A stretch of DNA of 64,000 nucleotides from Bradyrhizobium glycinis (GTDB taxonomy: Bacteria; Pseudomonadota; Alphaproteobacteria; Rhizobiales; Xanthobacteraceae): assembly GCF_016031655.1 (NCBI RefSeq), contig NZ_JACCHQ010000010.1, positions 147,669 through 211,668 on the forward strand, written 5' to 3'. The stretch's first letter is position 1; each line of letters starts with the position of its first letter. The notes beneath the pieces are model-generated. The model did no database searches. It was not told the DNA's origin and worked only from the letters and a program-made list of their open reading frames with translations. A program made the position numbers and the translations under genes. Shown here piece after piece: positions 27,525-35,934 of the stretch.

Positions 27525-28874
27525 ATGAGTGAGGCAAGTTCGACCTGGATCAGGGATCCCCTGGCCATCCTCGCCGACGGGGCCGAGCGCGGCATTGTCG
27601 TGAAGGGCGGCCGGATCGTCGAGCTCGTGCCGGCGGGCGGTGTGCCTGCAACCGCGGATGTCGCAGTGTTCGATGCGGGCGAACACGTCGTGCTCCCGGG
27701 CCTGATCAATACCCATCATCACTTCTACCAGACGCTGACGCGGGCGCTGCCGGCCGCGATGGACCGCGAGTTGTTCCCATGGCTCCAGGCGCTCTATCCG
27801 GTGTGGGCGAGGCTGACGCCGGAAGCGCTCGAGCTCGGCGTCACCGTGGCGATGTCCGAGCTTTTGCTCTCCGGCTGCACCACCACGACGGATCACCACT
27901 ACGTCTTCCCGGCCGGACTCGAAGACGCCGTCGATATCGAGGTGGCGGTGGCGGAGCGCCTCGGTGTGCGCGTGCTGCTCACGCGTGGCTCGATGAACCT
28001 GTCGCAGCGCGACGGCGGCCTGCCGCCCGACAGCGTCGTGCAGGACGAGGACACCATTCTCGCCGATAGCGCCCGCGTGGTCGCCAAGCATCACCAGCGC
28101 GGGGCGGATGCGATGGTGCAGATCGCGCTGGCGCCATGCTCGCCGTTCTCGGTGACGACGTCGCTGATGCGCGCCACCGCCGATCTCGCTGCCAAGCTCG
28201 ATTTGCGCCTGCACACCCATCTCGCCGAGACCGAGGACGAGAACAGATTCTGTCAGCAGATGTATGGCTGCCGTCCGCTCGACTATCTCGAGCAATGCGG
28301 CTGGCTCAACGCGCGGACCTGGCTCGCCCATGGAATCTTCTTCAATCCGGACGAGATGAGACGGCTCGGAAAGGCCGGCACGACCATCAGCCATTGTGCT
28401 TGCAGCAACCAGCTGCTTGCGTCCGGCTGTTGCCCGGTGTGCGATATGGAAGAGGCCGGCGTCGGGATCGGTATTGGTGTCGACGGCTCGGCATCCAACG
28501 ACGGGTCCAACCTGATGCAGGAGGTCAGGGCCGCGTTCCTGCTGCAACGGGCGCGCTATGGCGTCACCAAGGTCAGCCACAAGGATGCGCTGCGCTGGGC
28601 GACCAAGGGCTCGGCGGCGTGTGTCGGCCGGCCGGAACTCGGCGACATCGCCGTCGGCCAGGCCGCCGATCTTGCGCTGTTCAGGCTCGACGAGCTGCGC
28701 TTCTCCGGCCACGGCGATCCGCTGGCTGCGCTCGTGCTGTGCGGGGCGCATCGCGCCGACCGGGTGATGGTGGCTGGAAAATGGGCGGTGATCGATGGTG
28801 CGATCCCCGGCCTCGATGTGGCAGACCTCATCCGCCGCCACAGTTCGGCGGCGCGGGCGATGCAGGCTGGTTAG
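27525..28874 (+). CDS. 8-oxoguanine deaminase
   Basis: 449 residues from the ATG at 27525, preceded by GGAG. Amidohydrolase superfamily: metal-binding PGLINTHHHFYQTLTRA (His64-66 region), then THLAETEDE, AHGIFF and GVDGSASNDG with the last metal aspartate. The long signature after HHHFYQT (LPAAMDRELFPWLQALYPVW) is typical of 8-oxoguanine deaminases, close to the TrzA/AtzB group. Reaction: 8-oxoguanine plus water to urate plus ammonia, feeding directly into the urate pathway encoded beside it. It could also act on isocytosine or other oxo-purines. It is divergent from the xanthine dehydrogenase genes. Confidence 0.88.
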   Translation: MSEASSTWIRDPLAILADGAERGIVVKGGRIVELVPAGGVPATADVAVFDAGEHVVLPGLINTHHHFYQTLTRALPAAMDRELFPWLQALYPVWARLTPEALELGVTVAMSELLLSGCTTTTDHHYVFPAGLEDAVDIEVAVAERLGVRVLLTRGSMNLSQRDGGLPPDSVVQDEDTILADSARVVAKHHQRGADAMVQIALAPCSPFSVTTSLMRATADLAAKLDLRLHTHLAETEDENRFCQQMYGCRPLDYLEQCGWLNARTWLAHGIFFNPDEMRRLGKAGTTISHCACSNQLLASGCCPVCDMEEAGVGIGIGVDGSASNDGSNLMQEVRAAFLLQRARYGVTKVSHKDALRWATKGSAACVGRPELGDIAVGQAADLALFRLDELRFSGHGDPLAALVLCGAHRADRVMVAGKWAVIDGAIPGLDVADLIRRHSSAARAMQAG

Positions 28875-28890
28875 TCGGGCGAAATAGAAA

Positions 28891-28933
28891 GAGGGGGCAG
28901 CCACAAGTGCCGGGTGCTTCTGGCCACCCCCTC
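28891..28933. terminator. possible bidirectional terminator between convergent genes
   Basis: GAGGGGG and CCCCCTC pair across a 29-base loop between the deaminase (plus) and BMP receptor (minus) genes; a second small CTCCTCC/GGAGGAG repeat follows at about 28939. No clear T tract, so evidence is structural only. Confidence 0.3.
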
Positions 28934-28982
28934 CGAACCTCCTCCGGGAGGAGCAGGTGATTTGGTCAATGCAAGAAGCGTG

Positions 28983-30059
28983 CTACTTGCCCGGCAGCTT
29001 GTCGTCGATGCCTTTCACGTAGAAATTCATGCCGAGGATCTGGCCGTCATCCAGGTGATCGCCGCCCTTGCACTCGACCGGCTTACCGTCCTGCCCAACG
29101 ATCGGGCATTTGAACGGATGCAGCTTGCCCGCGGTGATCGCGGCCTGGGCATCCTCGGCCATTTTTTTCACATCGTCGGGCATGTTCGTGTAGGGCGCCA
29201 TCGTGAACATGTGGCTGTCGAGGCCTCCCCACGTGTCCTCGGACTTCCAGGTGCCGGCGAGCTCGGCCTTGACGCGCTCGATGTAGTAGGGGCCCCAGGT
29301 GTCGAGGATCGAGGTCAGCTGGGTCTTGGGCCCGAACTTGATCATTTCGGAATCCTGGCCGAAGGCCAGCTTGCCGCGTTCGCTGGCGATCTGCATCGGG
29401 GCGGGCGAATCCGTGTGCTGCATGATGACGTCGGCGCCCTGGTCGATCAGCGCCTTGGCGGCGTCGGCCTCCTTGCCGGGGTCGAACCAGGTGTTGGCCC
29501 AGATGATCTTGACCTTGATGTTCGGATTGATGGTCTGCGCCGCCAGTATCGTCGCGTTGATGCCGGAGACGACCTCCGGAATCGGGAACGAGCCGATATA
29601 GCCGAGCACGCCCGACTTCGACATCTTGGCCGCTATCAGGCCTTGAATGTAGCGGCCCTGATACCATTTCGCCGAATAGGTCGACATGTTCGGGTTACGC
29701 TTGTAACCGGTGGCGTGCTCGAAATGCACGTTCGGATATTTCTTGGCGACCTTCAGCGTCGGATCCATGTAGCCGAACGACGTGGTGAAGATCAGCTTGT
29801 TGCCGGCGCGGACAAGCTGCTCGATCGAGCGCTCGGCGTCCGGGCCCTCGGGCACGTTCTCGAGATAGGTGGTCTCGATCTTGTCGCCCAACTCCTTCAC
29901 CAGCGCCTGGCGACCGAGGTCGTGCTGATAGGTCCAGCCGAGGTCTCCGATCGGACCAAGATAAACGAAGCCGACTTTCAGCTTGTCGGCGGCGGAGGCC
30001 GCACTGACGCTCCCGGCGAGCAAGAGCCCGGCAGCCAGTGCAAGAAGTGATTTCCTCAT
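28983..30059 (-). CDS. BMP/PnrA-family nucleoside ABC-importer receptor (system 1)
   Basis: 358 residues from the ATG at 30059 (GGAG upstream), with a signal peptide (residues 1-24, ending ASAA/DK). It is a BMP (basic membrane protein/PnrA-like) receptor: KVGFVYLGPIGDLGWTYQHD, TTSFGYMDPT, and a closing KDLGMNFYVKGIDDKLPG-like end. Such receptors bind purine nucleosides or bases for an ABC importer. It is the last gene of a four-gene minus-strand operon (ATPase, two permeases, receptor). The purine cluster around it supports a purine substrate; the exact ligand is not visible. Confidence 0.9.
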   Translation of the reverse strand: MRKSLLALAAGLLLAGSVSAASAADKLKVGFVYLGPIGDLGWTYQHDLGRQALVKELGDKIETTYLENVPEGPDAERSIEQLVRAGNKLIFTTSFGYMDPTLKVAKKYPNVHFEHATGYKRNPNMSTYSAKWYQGRYIQGLIAAKMSKSGVLGYIGSFPIPEVVSGINATILAAQTINPNIKVKIIWANTWFDPGKEADAAKALIDQGADVIMQHTDSPAPMQIASERGKLAFGQDSEMIKFGPKTQLTSILDTWGPYYIERVKAELAGTWKSEDTWGGLDSHMFTMAPYTNMPDDVKKMAEDAQAAITAGKLHPFKCPIVGQDGKPVECKGGDHLDDGQILGMNFYVKGIDDKLPGK

Positions 30060-30135
30060 GATCAATCTCCAAACATCGGGGAAAGCCACAATCCGCCACA
30101 TGCGCGCCCCATCGTGCACACGGCAGAAACGAAAT

Positions 30136-31053
30136 TCAACGGTCGGGCACGAACACCGTGCCGAGCGCGGCCGGTGCCGTCGAGCCGCCCGTGCGCGCGC
30201 GGGAGAGCAGGACCAGCACGATGACGGTCGCGAGATAAGGCAGCGCCGACATGAATTGCGATGGAATGCCGACGCCCCATCCCTGCGCATGCAGTTGCAG
30301 AATCGTCACCGCCCCGAACAGGTAGGCGCCGACGACGAGCCGGCCCGGCCGCCAGGACGAGAACACCACCAGCGCCAGCGCGATCCAACCACGGCCGGCG
30401 GTCATACCCGGAATGAAGAACGGCGTATAGGCGAGCGGCAGATAGGCCCCCGCAAGGCCCGCGCAGGCGCCGCCGAACATCACGGCGAAGGTGCGGATGC
30501 GCAGGACGGGATAGCCGAGCGCATGCGCGGAAACGTGATTGTCGCCGCAGGCGCGCAGGATCAATCCCGCCCGTGTGCGGTACAGGAACCACCACACCGC
30601 GACGATCAGCGCGATCGAGAAATACACGAAGCCGTTCTCGCCGAACAGCACGCGGCCGATAAGGGGGACATTAGTGAGACCGGGAATGGCGAGGTGCACG
30701 GCCGGCGTGATGCGTTCGCCGACGAAGCCGGCGCCGATCAGGCCCGAGAGCCCAACGCCGAGGATGGTCAGTGCGAGGCCTGTTGCGACTTGGTTGACGG
30801 CAAGCCCAAGCGCCATCAGCGCGAAGACGAGCGACATCAACGTGCCCGCGAGGATGCCCAACAGCGCGCCGATCAAGATCGATCCGGTCAGCCACGCGCC
30901 GGCAAAGCCGCAGGCCGCGCCGACGATCATCATGCCCTCGACCCCGAGATTGAGCACGCCGGAACGCTCGGCCACGAGCTCACCCGTCGCCGCAATCAAC
31001 AGCGGCGTCGACGCGGCGAGCACTGCCAGGATGATGGCCTCAACCAGCTCCAC
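30136..31053 (-). CDS. nucleoside ABC-importer permease, second subunit (system 1)
   Basis: 305 residues from the GTG at 31053, chosen because AGGTGG precedes it and the longer frame before it lies inside the previous gene. Roughly 8-9 hydrophobic helices with the BPD_transp_2 pattern: ERSGVLNLGVEGMMIVGA near the start and GMTAGRGWIALALVVF later. This is the shorter permease (NupQ/YufQ-like). It overlaps the preceding permease by 14 bases, a sign of translational coupling, and precedes the receptor gene. With the ATPase and other permease it forms the inner-membrane channel of system 1. Confidence 0.9.
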   Translation of the reverse strand: MELVEAIILAVLAASTPLLIAATGELVAERSGVLNLGVEGMMIVGAACGFAGAWLTGSILIGALLGILAGTLMSLVFALMALGLAVNQVATGLALTILGVGLSGLIGAGFVGERITPAVHLAIPGLTNVPLIGRVLFGENGFVYFSIALIVAVWWFLYRTRAGLILRACGDNHVSAHALGYPVLRIRTFAVMFGGACAGLAGAYLPLAYTPFFIPGMTAGRGWIALALVVFSSWRPGRLVVGAYLFGAVTILQLHAQGWGVGIPSQFMSALPYLATVIVLVLLSRARTGGSTAPAALGTVFVPDR

Positions 31054-32131
31054 GGGCCACCTGTCGATTCGGGAACTCCAGCCTGAAGCGGTAGAGAATG
31101 AGGGAGTCGCAAGCGAGCACGTAGAACAGCAGAATGCCCTGAAAGACCTTGGTGACATCCAAGGGAATCTTCATCGCGATCTGCGCCTGCTCGCCGCCGA
31201 TAAAGGTCAATGCGAGGAAGAGGCCTGCGATTAATATTCCAAGCGGGTTCAGCCGGCCGAGGAAAGCGACGATGATCGCGGTAAAGCCGTAGCCGGGCGA
31301 GATGCCGGGCTGGAGATGCCCGACCGGACCCGCCACCTCGATGATGCCGGCAAGCCCGGCCAGCGCTCCGGAGACGGCGAAGGTCAGGATGATCAGCTGG
31401 TTGGCGTTGAAGCCGCCGAACCGCGCTGCACGCGGCGCGGCGCCGACCACGCGGATCTCGAAACCCTTGATGGTGCGCCCGAGCAGGATCGCGGCTGCCG
31501 CGACGACGAGCAGGGCGATGATCGAGCCGAGATGCAGCCTGCCGCCTTCGATCAGCAACGGCACGGTCGCGACCGGATCGAACTCGGCCGTGGTCGGGAA
31601 ATTGAAGCCGTGCGGATCGCGCCAGGGGCCGCGCACGAGATAGTCGAGGAAAAGATCGGCGACATAGACCAGCATCAGGCTGGTCAGGATCTCGCTGGCG
31701 CCGAATTTCACCTTGCAGATCGCCGGGATCAGCGCATAGAGCGCGCCTGAGGCGGCGGCGAGGCCGAGCATAGCCGGCAGCACCCAGGCGCCGGCATCGG
31801 TACCTTGCGTCTTCACCGCGATCCAGCTTCCCGCAACTGCGCCGATCAGGAATTGCCCTTCGGCACCGATGTTCCAGGCGTTTGCGAGATAGCAGAGCGA
31901 CAGGCCAATCGCGATCATCACCAGCGGCGTCGCCTTCACCGCGATCTCCTGGAGCGAATAGCCGTCGGTGAGGGGCGCAATGAAATAGGCGTGCAGGGCA
32001 AGCAACGGATTCTTGCCCAGGATCGCGAACAGAATGACCATGGTGACGATCGTGAGGCCAATCGCGATCAGGGGCGAGACCAGCGCGATCGTATCGGAGC
32101 GCTCGGCACGCTTCTCAAGCACCAGCTGCAT
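31040..32131 (-). CDS. nucleoside ABC-importer permease, first subunit (system 1)
   Basis: 363 residues from the ATG at 32131, which has AAAGGAG upstream. About 9 hydrophobic segments, with the family motif LANAWNIGAEGQFLIGA and the late SPGYGFTAIIVAFLGRLNP. This is the longer NupP/YufP-like permease subunit. It overlaps the ATPase gene by 17 bases and the second permease by 14 bases, so the operon is compact. Confidence 0.9.
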   Translation of the reverse strand: MQLVLEKRAERSDTIALVSPLIAIGLTIVTMVILFAILGKNPLLALHAYFIAPLTDGYSLQEIAVKATPLVMIAIGLSLCYLANAWNIGAEGQFLIGAVAGSWIAVKTQGTDAGAWVLPAMLGLAAASGALYALIPAICKVKFGASEILTSLMLVYVADLFLDYLVRGPWRDPHGFNFPTTAEFDPVATVPLLIEGGRLHLGSIIALLVVAAAAILLGRTIKGFEIRVVGAAPRAARFGGFNANQLIILTFAVSGALAGLAGIIEVAGPVGHLQPGISPGYGFTAIIVAFLGRLNPLGILIAGLFLALTFIGGEQAQIAMKIPLDVTKVFQGILLFYVLACDSLILYRFRLEFPNRQVARGAG

Positions 32132-33704
32132 GCGCGATCTCCTTTGGCTCAAGGCTGCTGCCTCCCATCAGAAGGCCCAGCTTCTCGCGGCTTGCGTCGC
32201 GTGCCGAGAGCGGAGCCGACAGCTTGCCGTGGAACATCACAGCGATGCGGTCGGCAATCTCGGCGAGCTCGTCGAGATCCTGGCTGGTCACGAGCACCGC
32301 GGCGCCTGCGGTGGCAAGATCAAGCAGCGCCTGACGTATGACCGCGGCGGCGCCGGCATCGACGCCCCAGGTCGGCTGGCTCACCACCAGCACCGCGGGA
32401 TTGCGCAGGATCTCGCGTCCCACGATGAACTTCTGCAGGTTGCCGCCGGACAGGCTCGCGGCCTCGGGATCGCGCTTGGCCTTGCGGACGTCGAAGGTTT
32501 CGGTCGCGCGGTCGACCGTTCTCAGCGTGGCCGCCGTATCGATGAAGCCGCGATGGACCATGCCGCTGGCGGCGTGGCCGGTGAGCAGCGCGTTCTCCGA
32601 CAGCTTCATCCGCGGCGCGGTGCCGTGGCCGAGCCGCTCCTCGGGAACGAAGGCCGCGCCCAGCTTGCGCCGCTGGGTGATCGAAAGGTGACCGGCAGCG
32701 ATGCCTTCTATCAGCACCGTTCCGGGGTCCTTCGCGAGGCGCTCGCCGGAGAGCGCGGCGAACAATTCGTCCTGGCCGTTGCCGGCGACACCGGCGATGC
32801 CGAAGATCTCGCCGCCCTTCAGTTCGAATGAGATGTGCTCGAGCCGCACGCCATGCGCCTCGGCGGGGGCGAGCGAGAGATCGTTGACGACGAGCCGCGG
32901 CACGGTGGTCTTGCGGCCGGATGCGGCCTTCACCTCCTTGACCTCGCCGCCGACCATCATCCGCGCAAGTGAGGCGGCAGTTTCGAGCCGAGGGTTACAG
33001 GTCTCGACCTTCCTGCCGCCGCGCAGGATCGTCGCCGTATCGCACAGCCGCTTCACCTCCTCCAGCTTGTGGCTGATATAGAGGATGGCGCGGCCCTCGG
33101 CCTTGAGGCGCTCCAGCACGATGAAGAGCTGGTCGGCTTCCTGCGGCGTCAGCACCGCGGTGGGCTCGTCCAGGATGAGGAATTTCGGATCCTGCATCAA
33201 GGCGCGGACGATCTCGATGCGCTGACGCTCGCCGACGGAGAGTTGCCACACCTCACGCCTGGGATTGAGCGGCAGACCGTAGGTCTTCGATACCTGTTCC
33301 AGCCGGGCCGACATGTCCTTGAACGATTCCTTGCCATCGAGGCCGAGCGCGACGTTCTCGGCAACGGTGAGATTGTCGAACAGTGAGAAGTGCTGGAACA
33401 CCATGCCGATGCCGCGGCTGCGCGCCTCGGACGGGCCGGACAGCGCGATTCGGTGGCCTTGCCAATGAATCTCGCCGGCGCTGGGCTGGATCAGTCCGTA
33501 GATCGCCTTGACCAGCGTTGACTTGCCGGCGCCGTTCTCGCCCAGCAGGGCGTGAATTTCCCTCGGCCAGATCTCGATATCGATGCAATCGTTGGCGATG
33601 AAATCGCCATAACGTTTGGTGAGGCCGATGGTCCTCAGGAGCGGGGACTTGCCGGAATGCTGGCCGTTGGGCGTCGGATCTAACATTCGCTGATGCGCTT
33701 GCAT
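32115..33704 (-). CDS. nucleoside ABC-importer ATPase with two ATP-binding domains (system 1)
   Basis: 529 residues, first gene of the operon. Domain 1 (residues about 20-260) has Walker A LLGENGAGKSTL, signature LSVGERQR and Walker B FLILDEPTAVLTP. Domain 2 (about 275-515) has a degenerate Walker A (GVAGNGQDE), signature LSGGNLQK and a changed Walker B (VLVVSQPTWGVD). This one-functional, one-degenerate arrangement is typical of RbsA/NupO-type importers. It energises uptake by the two permeases. It is divergent from the Tsx-like outer-membrane gene across a 550-base gap. Confidence 0.92.
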   Translation of the reverse strand: MQAHQRMLDPTPNGQHSGKSPLLRTIGLTKRYGDFIANDCIDIEIWPREIHALLGENGAGKSTLVKAIYGLIQPSAGEIHWQGHRIALSGPSEARSRGIGMVFQHFSLFDNLTVAENVALGLDGKESFKDMSARLEQVSKTYGLPLNPRREVWQLSVGERQRIEIVRALMQDPKFLILDEPTAVLTPQEADQLFIVLERLKAEGRAILYISHKLEEVKRLCDTATILRGGRKVETCNPRLETAASLARMMVGGEVKEVKAASGRKTTVPRLVVNDLSLAPAEAHGVRLEHISFELKGGEIFGIAGVAGNGQDELFAALSGERLAKDPGTVLIEGIAAGHLSITQRRKLGAAFVPEERLGHGTAPRMKLSENALLTGHAASGMVHRGFIDTAATLRTVDRATETFDVRKAKRDPEAASLSGGNLQKFIVGREILRNPAVLVVSQPTWGVDAGAAAVIRQALLDLATAGAAVLVTSQDLDELAEIADRIAVMFHGKLSAPLSARDASREKLGLLMGGSSLEPKEIAHAAGA

Positions 33705-34256
33705 GGGTGAAGTGCCTCAATACTGGGCCAGTTTGAACCGCGGCGTAAGATGTGAAAAAGCATCATCCCTTGCTCAACGCTTCGGCAGGCGCTCGGCCCA
33801 GCGCTCGTCGTCGATTCCGAACGATCAAACCCGGCAAACAGCACCTGGACAGCGGCGGCGATTTGCGTCTGCGGGTGGGTCCCTGTTGCAAATTTGTGAC
33901 GGTTCAAGGCAAATCGGAACCCGCTGTGCAGGCCTGACGCCATGTTGAGCAATGGACGCGTCGGTCGTCCGTCGCACGCAGTGCAGTGGCGCCGACAGCT
34001 GCGTCACTGCGGCACTGCGTTCGGGCGCGATCAGAAAATCCGAACAGAAACAATCGGGAATGTTCGGCAGCGGTGCCCCTCGCCTTGCGTGTTCGTGCCA
34101 CCTCGGGGCGCTGCAATTCTTCCGTCGTCCGTCGCGTGCTGCTGCAGCATGCGGCACGCCATGTGAAAAGTTGAGGCTTCTCGGTCCGGGAGATCGGCGC
34201 AAATGTCGCACCCAGGGGCGCGCGTTTTTGCTTGCCCAAACGAGGGGGTATTCAGG
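33705..34256. other. promoter region between importer 1 and the Tsx-like gene
   Basis: About 550 bases with no convincing gene. It must hold the promoters of the divergent ATPase operon and the outer-membrane channel gene. Several TCGTCCGTCGC repeats occur near 33965 and 34122, but no clear operator palindrome was found. Confidence 0.4.
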
Positions 34257-35360
34257 ATGTCGTTTCGTTACTCGGCAATGGCAGCAGCGGCGCTGGCACT
34301 TGCTACGCTGGCCACCGGTGGCCCAGCTCAGGCGGCGGATCTGCCGGTCAAGGCGGCGAACAAGGCTCCAGACCTTCCATTCTTCCTGGTGATCGATAAC
34401 CGCGTCACGTTCTCGTACATCTTCAACGCTGCGCAACCCGGCGCGTGGTCATTCCGGCCAGATGGGTCGATCGACAGCAAGACAACCAAGCAGGTCTATT
34501 CGTTCACGCATTTCGACCTCTGGGCGTACGGCACGAACTTCTTCACTATCTCGATGTTCAAGTCGGATCACAATGATCCGGCCGGGCCGTGCACCAATGC
34601 TGGGACAATCTTCGGTACGCCGGCCACCTGCGCAGGTGCGACCGAAATCTACGGCCTGTTCCGCTCGACCTTCGGCTGGAACGAGCTCTTCAACACCAAG
34701 GCGTTCAGCGCGGGCCCGCTGCACAACATCTCGTTCGAAGTCGGCATGGATGCCAATACCGAGAACCGGTATTTCGGGGCTGCCAAGCGCGACGTCGTCG
34801 GCGGTCTGCAATTTGCATTCGACCTGCCCTACAAGGGGTACATCAACGTCGCGCCGCTGGTCTATTGGGAGTTCGCCAACCACAATTCCTTCAGCCAGTG
34901 CGGGCTGTTTGGTCCGGGCCTTCCCGGCGTCACCTGTCTTGCGGACGGCAACACCTCGTTCAAGCCGACCTGGGCTGTCGAGGTCAATTACTACATGGAC
35001 CTCGGCTTCCTGCCGCCGAACATGCAGTATTTCTCGATCAGCGGCCGCGCCGGCTGGTACGGCAAGAAGGGCACGGACACTGAGCCACTCCCCTACAGCC
35101 CGGCCAATGGTGTTTACAATACTGCAGTCGAGTTGAATTCGGAGCCCATCCGTCTGACCCTCGATGCTTCGAAGGCGGCCTGGGGCGACAAGTACTCGCA
35201 CTTCGTGGACGTTTGGGTTGCCTACCGCTACTGGCAGAACAAGTTCGGCCTCGATCACAACCTCGCGGTCGGCTGTACCACGCCGGTCGGTGGCGCCAGG
35301 GTGAGCACCGGAGCGTGCACGGAGTCCTCGCTCTACTCCGGTATCACCGTGAAGTTCTGA
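34257..35360 (+). CDS. Tsx-like outer-membrane nucleoside channel
   Basis: 367 residues from the ATG at 34257, which has GAGGGGG upstream; the signal peptide runs to about residue 27 (AQAADLP). The mature chain alternates aromatic/hydrophobic beta strands and ends in phenylalanine (ITVKF), as outer-membrane barrels do. The motif VYSFTHFDLWAYGTNFF followed by an acidic segment resembles the Tsx/OmpK core in which a hydrophobic-polar stretch precedes GDNFFF. Tsx channels pass nucleosides, and the gene sits exactly between two BMP nucleoside importers. I infer the family from motif and context; it is larger than E. coli Tsx (about 290). Confidence 0.65.
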   Translation: MSFRYSAMAAAALALATLATGGPAQAADLPVKAANKAPDLPFFLVIDNRVTFSYIFNAAQPGAWSFRPDGSIDSKTTKQVYSFTHFDLWAYGTNFFTISMFKSDHNDPAGPCTNAGTIFGTPATCAGATEIYGLFRSTFGWNELFNTKAFSAGPLHNISFEVGMDANTENRYFGAAKRDVVGGLQFAFDLPYKGYINVAPLVYWEFANHNSFSQCGLFGPGLPGVTCLADGNTSFKPTWAVEVNYYMDLGFLPPNMQYFSISGRAGWYGKKGTDTEPLPYSPANGVYNTAVELNSEPIRLTLDASKAAWGDKYSHFVDVWVAYRYWQNKFGLDHNLAVGCTTPVGGARVSTGACTESSLYSGITVKF

Positions 35361-35437
35361 TCGCCTGATGCTCTGCAGGTGAAGGACGATGGCGCCGCGT
35401 CAAACCTCCGCGGCGTCATCTCCTTTGGGATTTGCTG

Positions 35438-35923
35438 CTACTTGGTCCAAACGCTGTCGTGCAGAGCTTCGGCTTCGTCTTCGAGCAGCGGCCCGACGAC
35501 TTCCGTCGGCCGCTGGCCGCTGGCAAAGACCTTGCGGCATGGCAGGTTGAGGGTCGGATTGTCCGGATGGTTGCCGGTGATGCCGCGCAGGCGATGCTCG
35601 CTGAGGCCGTAGACGACGCGGCCGATGCCGGCCCAGTAGATCGCGCCCGCACACATCGCGCAGGGTTCGGCGGAGGAATAGAGGGTGGCTTTCGCCAGCA
35701 CCTCGCGATCGAGCGTGCGGCAGGCCTGGGTGGCTGCGAGGCGCTCGGCATGCGCGGTGCCGTCGCGATCCGGCATGTAGCCGTTCTCGGTCTCGATCAG
35801 GACCTTGCCGTCCGCATCGACGACGATGCAGCCGAAGGGATGGTTGCCATGAGTGAGGGAACGGCGGGCGACCGCGAAGGACAGGCGCAGGAAGTGCTCG
35901 TCGCGCCCTGATGCGTCGTCCAT
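35438..35923 (-). CDS. nucleobase/nucleoside deaminase (CDA fold, guanine-deaminase-like)
   Basis: 161 residues with both zinc signatures of the cytidine-deaminase fold: HAERLAA (zinc histidine and proton-shuttle glutamate) and PCAMCAGAIYWAGI (two zinc cysteines). The length and the tail (LEDEAEALHDSVW) are like bacterial guanine deaminases or TadA-like enzymes acting on free bases. It starts 11 bases after the system-2 ATPase, as the last gene of that operon, so it should deaminate what the importer brings in, giving xanthine from guanine or a similar step, for the xanthine dehydrogenase pathway. Substrate not proven. Confidence 0.85.
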   Translation of the reverse strand: MDDASGRDEHFLRLSFAVARRSLTHGNHPFGCIVVDADGKVLIETENGYMPDRDGTAHAERLAATQACRTLDREVLAKATLYSSAEPCAMCAGAIYWAGIGRVVYGLSEHRLRGITGNHPDNPTLNLPCRKVFASGQRPTEVVGPLLEDEAEALHDSVWTK

Positions 35924-35934
35924 CGATCCTCCGT

